Origin: JANMES01 sp038329865
GTDB lineage: Bacteria; Planctomycetota; Phycisphaerae; Tepidisphaerales; Tepidisphaeraceae
NCBI GenBank assembly: GCA_038329865.1
Contig: JBBQNK010000017.1
Span: 24,163-88,162, forward strand
DNA: 64,000 nt
Direction: 5' to 3'
Part shown: positions 60,550 to 64,000 of the stretch, one piece after another
Position numbering within the stretch: the stretch's first letter is position 1
How the letters are laid out: every line of letters starts with the position of its first letter
The notes under the pieces: generated by a model
Database searches by the model: none
The model's input: only the letters and a program-made list of their open reading frames with translations
What the model was told of the DNA's origin: nothing
Translations under genes and position numbers: made by a program

Positions 60550-60589
60550 GCGGATGACGTAAGTCGTTAGTGATTGAAGGATATCGATT

Positions 60590-61528
60590 ATGAGCACAGC
60601 CAATATCCAACCAGTCGATCCGCTCGGACAGTCCACCGGGCAGTCGACGTTTCGGTCGAAGTGGTCGCGCATCAAGAGCGGCATCATGTATTGCGTGTGC
60701 GCTGGTTCCACATTCTTCATCCTTTCATTGCTGGTGCTGGTGATTGGTTACCTTATTTCGATCGGCTTTTCCTCGATCAACAAAGCCTTCTTCACGATGG
60801 ACCCAATCCCCACCGGCATGGCCAACGCGCCGGGCGGCATGCGGAATGCCCTGGTGGGAACGGCCGTTCTGATTTTCCTGGCGAGCCTGATCGGGATTCC
60901 GATCGGCATGATGACTGGCGTCTATCTCGCCGAGTACGACGTCGGTTCGCGGATCGCCACGCCGGTGCGATTCATCTGCGACGTACTGGCCGGTGTGCCG
61001 AGCATTGTGGTCGGGATTCTCGGCTACGAATTGCTGGTGCGGCCGCTCGGTTCATATAACGGCTGGGCTGGGGCGGTGGCGCTGGCGTTTATCATGGTGC
61101 CGATCGTGGCGCGAACGACGGAAGAAATGCTCCGCCTCGTGCCGGACAGTTACCGGCAGGCATCCATCGCTCTGGGTGCGAACAAGGCGGTGACGATTCT
61201 TAAAATCGTGATCCCGTCGGGCACGGCCAGTATTGTCACCGGCGTGATGCTCGCGATCGCCCGTGTTGCCGGCGAAACGGCGCCGTTGCTGTTCACTGCC
61301 TTGGGCAGCCGGTTCTCGCCGATTACGTTCGATTCGTCCTTTCCGTTCATGCACGCGACCATCGATAAGCCGTTTCCTTCGCTCACCGCACAAATTTTTT
61401 CCTACGCCTCCGGCGCTGATGTGGACGAGCGCCGGCTCGCATGGGCGGGCATTCTTGTGCTGATTGGGCTGATTTTCTTCGTGAATGTCTCCATCCGCTT
61501 CGCCACGCGAAGCAAGCGCAGCACTTAA
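60590..61528 (+). CDS. pstA: Phosphate ABC transporter permease PstA
   Basis: 312 residues with six helices; it follows pstC by 40 bases. Motifs are FICDVLAGVPSIVVGILGYELLV, the EAA loop RLVPDSYRQASIALGANKAVTILKIVIPSG and AIARVAGETAPLLFTALGS. It partners PstC in phosphate import. The next expected genes, pstB (ATPase) and phoU, are missing; the following gene is a GH57 protein. The transporter must use an ATPase encoded elsewhere. Confidence 0.95.
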   Translation: MSTANIQPVDPLGQSTGQSTFRSKWSRIKSGIMYCVCAGSTFFILSLLVLVIGYLISIGFSSINKAFFTMDPIPTGMANAPGGMRNALVGTAVLIFLASLIGIPIGMMTGVYLAEYDVGSRIATPVRFICDVLAGVPSIVVGILGYELLVRPLGSYNGWAGAVALAFIMVPIVARTTEEMLRLVPDSYRQASIALGANKAVTILKIVIPSGTASIVTGVMLAIARVAGETAPLLFTALGSRFSPITFDSSFPFMHATIDKPFPSLTAQIFSYASGADVDERRLAWAGILVLIGLIFFVNVSIRFATRSKRST

Positions 61529-61663
61529 ATCATTAGCGGACGTTGTTCGTCCCGCGTTCAATCCTTGTAGACCATGGCCACGGCGTGAGTAGAATGCCGA
61601 CATATGACTGGCGGCGGCGCGCCGCGCAGTTCCATACGTGCATCGAGCCGCAAGGATGTTTTC

Positions 61664-62842
61664 ATGGCTTCGGTCTGTTTCTACTTCCAGGTCCATCAGC
61701 CGTTCAGGTTGCGGCGGTACAGTGTCTTCGATACCGATCGTCATTACTTCGACGATCTGAAAAACGCCGAAATCTTCCGCAAAATCGCCGCCAAGTGTTA
61801 CCTGCCGGCCAACAAGGTGCTGCTGGATGCGATCCGCAAGCACGACGGCCGATTCCGCATCGCCTACTCCATCACGGGGACGGCCCTCGAGCAGTTCGAG
61901 AAAGAAGCGCCCGAGGCGCTGGACAGTTTTCACCAGCTCAACGCCACCGGCTGCGTGGAATTTTTGGATGAGACGTACGACCACTCGCTCTCCTTTCTTT
62001 ACTCGCGAGAAGAATTCCGCACGCAGGTGGAGATGCACCGGAAGAAGATAAAAGATCTTTTCGGCCAGGAGCCGCGCGTCTTCCGCAATACTGAACTGAT
62101 TTACAACAACGATCTCGCACACTTCGTAAGTCACATGGGCTACGACGCGATTTTGGCCGAGGGCGCGGATCACATCCTCGGCTTCCGCAGCCCGAACTTT
62201 GTCTACCGCCCGCCGCACGCACCCAAGCTTAAACTACTGCTGAAGAATTACCGGCTGAGCGACGACATTGCCTTCCGATTCAGCGAGCCGAAATGGGAGC
62301 AATACCCACTGACGGCCGAGAAATTCGGCAACTGGGTGAACCAGATCAACGGCAATGGTTTCGTCTGCAATCTGTTCCTCGATTACGAAACCTTCGGCGA
62401 GCACCAGTGGGCCGAGACCGGGATTTTTGATTTCCTCGCCCACGTGCCGGCCGAGGTGATGAAGCACGGCAACAACGAGTTCCTCACGCCCAGCCAGGTG
62501 ATCGACCGCTACGAGCCCGTCGGCGAAATCGACGTGCCGCACATGACCAGCTGGGCCGACACCGAGCGCGATCTCTCCGCGTGGCTCGGCAATGCGATGC
62601 AGTCCAACGCACTTCACGAGCTGTACAAGCTGGAGGGCCCGCTGAAGGAGAAGGGCGACCCGCAACTACTCGACGACTGGCGGAAGCTGACGACGAGCGA
62701 TCACTTCTACTACATGTGCACCAAGTACTGGGCCGACGGCGACGTGCACCGGTATTTCTCGCCGTACGAATCGCCGTACGACAGCTACATCAACTTCATG
62801 AACGTGCTGGACAACGTGCAGACGCGGCTGCGGGAAGAATGA
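61664..62842 (+). CDS. Glycoside hydrolase family 57 protein (alpha-amylase-like)
   Basis: 392 residues from ATG 61664, preceded by AAGGATG; the longer reading from 61604 contains no family residues. The family motifs are in order: HQPFRL (His11), GCVEFLDETYDHSL, the nucleophile Glu144 in FRNTELIYNND and the acid Asp240 in FLDYETFGEHQ. GH57 enzymes act on alpha-glucans (amylase, branching or 4-alpha-glucanotransferase). Size and motifs resemble the short amylase-type members. No signal peptide is present, so it probably acts on cytoplasmic glycogen or maltodextrin. It follows the pst genes but is preceded by its own 135-base gap. Confidence 0.9.
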   Translation: MASVCFYFQVHQPFRLRRYSVFDTDRHYFDDLKNAEIFRKIAAKCYLPANKVLLDAIRKHDGRFRIAYSITGTALEQFEKEAPEALDSFHQLNATGCVEFLDETYDHSLSFLYSREEFRTQVEMHRKKIKDLFGQEPRVFRNTELIYNNDLAHFVSHMGYDAILAEGADHILGFRSPNFVYRPPHAPKLKLLLKNYRLSDDIAFRFSEPKWEQYPLTAEKFGNWVNQINGNGFVCNLFLDYETFGEHQWAETGIFDFLAHVPAEVMKHGNNEFLTPSQVIDRYEPVGEIDVPHMTSWADTERDLSAWLGNAMQSNALHELYKLEGPLKEKGDPQLLDDWRKLTTSDHFYYMCTKYWADGDVHRYFSPYESPYDSYINFMNVLDNVQTRLREE

Positions 62843-62870
62843 TCCGATCTGAAATGCGTTTGCGGAAGAG

Positions 62871-62966
62871 ATGAACGCAGAGACCCAGAGACACAGAGAA
62901 ATCGCAGACGGCCAGTGAGTGTCCTCTACCTTCGTCTTCTCAGTGACTCTGTGTCTCTGTGTTCAT
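62871..62966. repeat. Imperfect inverted repeat, cagagacacagag family
   Basis: atgaacgcagagacccagag (62871 onwards) pairs imperfectly with ctctgtgtctctgtgttcat (62947-62966). It starts 29 bases after the GH57 stop and lies before the hydrolase gene. The wording is related to the element at 2353-2503. Confidence 0.75.
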
Positions 62967-63049
62967 TTCCTCTTAGTTTCTACGCGAAAAAATTTCCATT
63001 TGCGCTCGCCGGAATCAAGCCTATACTTTCCTACAACCAAAGGAAACTT

Positions 63050-63844
63050 ATGAAAACCCTTCTCGCCGCCGTGCTGGTTTCGCTCTTCGCGCCGCTGGCC
63101 GCTCACGCCGCCATCGTGACGATGAACATCGACTACAAGGACGGCGACGTGAAGTGCAAAGGCTATCTCGCGTACGACGACCAAGTCCCCGGCCCGCGTC
63201 CGGGCGTGCTGGTCATTCCGGAGTGGTGGGGCCTGACCGATTACACCCGCGACCGCGCCAAGCAACTCGCGGGCCTGGGCTACGTCGCGTTCGTCGCCGA
63301 CATGTACGGCGAAGGGAAGACCACCGACGACCCGAAAGAGGCCGGCAAACTCGCGGGCGAATTAAAGCCCGACCCCGCCAAGTTCCGCGCCCGCGCCAAG
63401 GCGGCGCTCGATACGCTCCGCGCAGTCGGCCCGACGACCGGCGGGCTCGATCCGACCAAAGTCGCCGCCATCGGCTACTGCTTCGGCGGATCGGCCGTGC
63501 TGGAACTCGCCCGTTCCGGCGAAAACCTGGCCGGCGTGGTGAGCTTCCACGGCGACCTTTCGACGACCGCTCCCGCCAAGCCCGGCGAAGTCAAGGCCAA
63601 GGTCCTCGTCTGCACCGGCGCCGACGACGCGTTCGTCAAACCCCAGACCGTTGAAGCGTTCGACAAGGAAATGAAAGCCGCCGGCGCCGACTACCAGATC
63701 AACTCCTACGGCGGAGCGGTGCACGCTTTCACCAACCCCGACGCCGACCGCCACAAAATCCCCAACATCGCCTACAACGAAAAGGCCGACAAACGGTCGT
63801 GGGAAGCGATGAAGGCGTTCTTTGCGGAAGTGTTTAAGAAGTGA
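63050..63844 (+). CDS. Secreted dienelactone hydrolase family protein
   Basis: 264 residues from ATG 63050 with AAAGGAAAC; the longer reading from 62915 lies in the repeat and is rejected. A signal peptide (1-20, LVSLFAPLAAHA) is followed by an alpha/beta-hydrolase fold of the dienelactone hydrolase family: VLVIPEWWGLTDYTRDRA, nucleophile Cys144 in IGYCFGGSAV, Asp193 in GADDAF and His225 in GAVHAFTNP. Its natural substrate is unknown; homologues cleave cyclic esters or act on other carboxylic esters. Codons 237-264 are repeated exactly in inverted orientation at 63913-64000. Confidence 0.92.
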   Translation: MKTLLAAVLVSLFAPLAAHAAIVTMNIDYKDGDVKCKGYLAYDDQVPGPRPGVLVIPEWWGLTDYTRDRAKQLAGLGYVAFVADMYGEGKTTDDPKEAGKLAGELKPDPAKFRARAKAALDTLRAVGPTTGGLDPTKVAAIGYCFGGSAVLELARSGENLAGVVSFHGDLSTTAPAKPGEVKAKVLVCTGADDAFVKPQTVEAFDKEMKAAGADYQINSYGGAVHAFTNPDADRHKIPNIAYNEKADKRSWEAMKAFFAEVFKK

Positions 63845-64000
63845 ACTGACGCGAAGGCGCAAGCGAGCGGCCTGCCGAACAGGGCAGGGCTCGCTTGCGC
63901 CTTCGCGTCAGTTCACTTCTTAAACACTTCCGCAAAGAACGCCTTCATCGCTTCCCACGACCGTTTGTCGGCCTTTTCGTTGTAGGCGATGTTGGGGATT
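63757..64000. repeat. Large palindrome at window end, 112-base perfect arms
   Basis: Positions 63757-63868 are exactly complementary to 63889-64000 at every base that can be checked, and the match runs off the window. The 20-base centre has its own stem (CCTGCC at 63871-63876 with GGCAGG at 63883-63888, loop gaacag). The left arm contains the 3' end of the hydrolase gene. Confidence 0.97.
63913..64000 (-). CDS. Second, inverted copy of the dienelactone hydrolase C-terminus (partial at window edge)
   Basis: The minus strand from the edge to 63913 encodes the same 28 last residues (ending AMKAFFAEVFKK) and stop as the plus-strand gene, with no base difference. If the copy is complete beyond the window, two identical hydrolase genes face each other tail to tail, 68 bases apart. 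If not, it is a fold-back artefact of sequencing or assembly. Confidence 0.6.
   Translation of the reverse strand, partial: IPNIAYNEKADKRSWEAMKAFFAEVFKK

Overview
The window looks like a chromosomal segment of a GC-rich bacterium, most probably a planctomycete of the class Phycisphaerae (Tepidisphaerales-like). This is an inference from gene style: a tailed IF-3, an F-ATPase b subunit with a signal-peptide-like start, a CvpA / degenerate PilB / kinase cluster, GGQ release-factor-like proteins, and unusually many intergenic inverted repeats. No 16S rRNA gene is present, so the taxonomy is tentative.

Layout. 1-5.3 kb: HtrA-type lipoprotein protease (partial), RdgC-like protein, RmuC, threonine ammonia-lyase. 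5.3-13.4 kb: DUF502 membrane protein, a degenerate EEP-fold protein, two uncharacterised proteins, DapF, a cardiolipin-synthase-type phospholipase D, Mrp ATPase. 13.6-19.3 kb: a sensor SpoIIE phosphatase, RtcB RNA ligase, then infC-rpmI-rplT, with infC probably starting at AUU and a terminator-like hairpin before rpmI. 20-29 kb: a reductive pyrimidine degradation island (PreA-type dihydropyrimidine dehydrogenase, NCS1 permease, dihydropyrimidinase, class III aminotransferase, malonate/methylmalonate-semialdehyde dehydrogenase). Together these would take uracil or thymine to beta-amino acids and then acyl-CoA; a sialidase-like lipoprotein sits inside. 29-47.6 kb: three membrane glycosyltransferase-like proteins, TruD, tRNA-Pro, a beta-helix protein, XseA, an acetyl xylan esterase-like hydrolase, Hsp20, Lon and a STAS protein. 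47.6-58 kb (minus strand): the F-ATPase genes atpZ, an atpI-like gene, atpB, atpE, atpF, atpH and atpA end at a strong hairpin. They are followed by a Ser/Thr kinase, a membrane-anchored PilB/GspE-like protein that has lost its ATPase motifs, and a CvpA-like protein. 58-64 kb: pstS-pstC-pstA behind a candidate Pho box, a GH57 protein, and a secreted dienelactone hydrolase.

The most unusual signals are structural. About twenty inverted repeats of several sequence families sit between genes, often within a few bases of a stop codon. In several families each arm is itself a hairpin, so a unit can fold as two hairpins or as one long stem (REP-doublet-like). No transposase for them is visible here. 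The last 244 bases form an even larger palindrome, in which the 3' end of the dienelactone hydrolase gene is repeated exactly on the opposite strand up to the window edge. Among proteins, the PilB-like protein with lost Walker and His motifs, the F-ATPase a subunit with a 70-residue His-rich insertion, the F-ATPase locus lacking gamma, beta and epsilon genes, and the Pst operon lacking pstB are the best leads.
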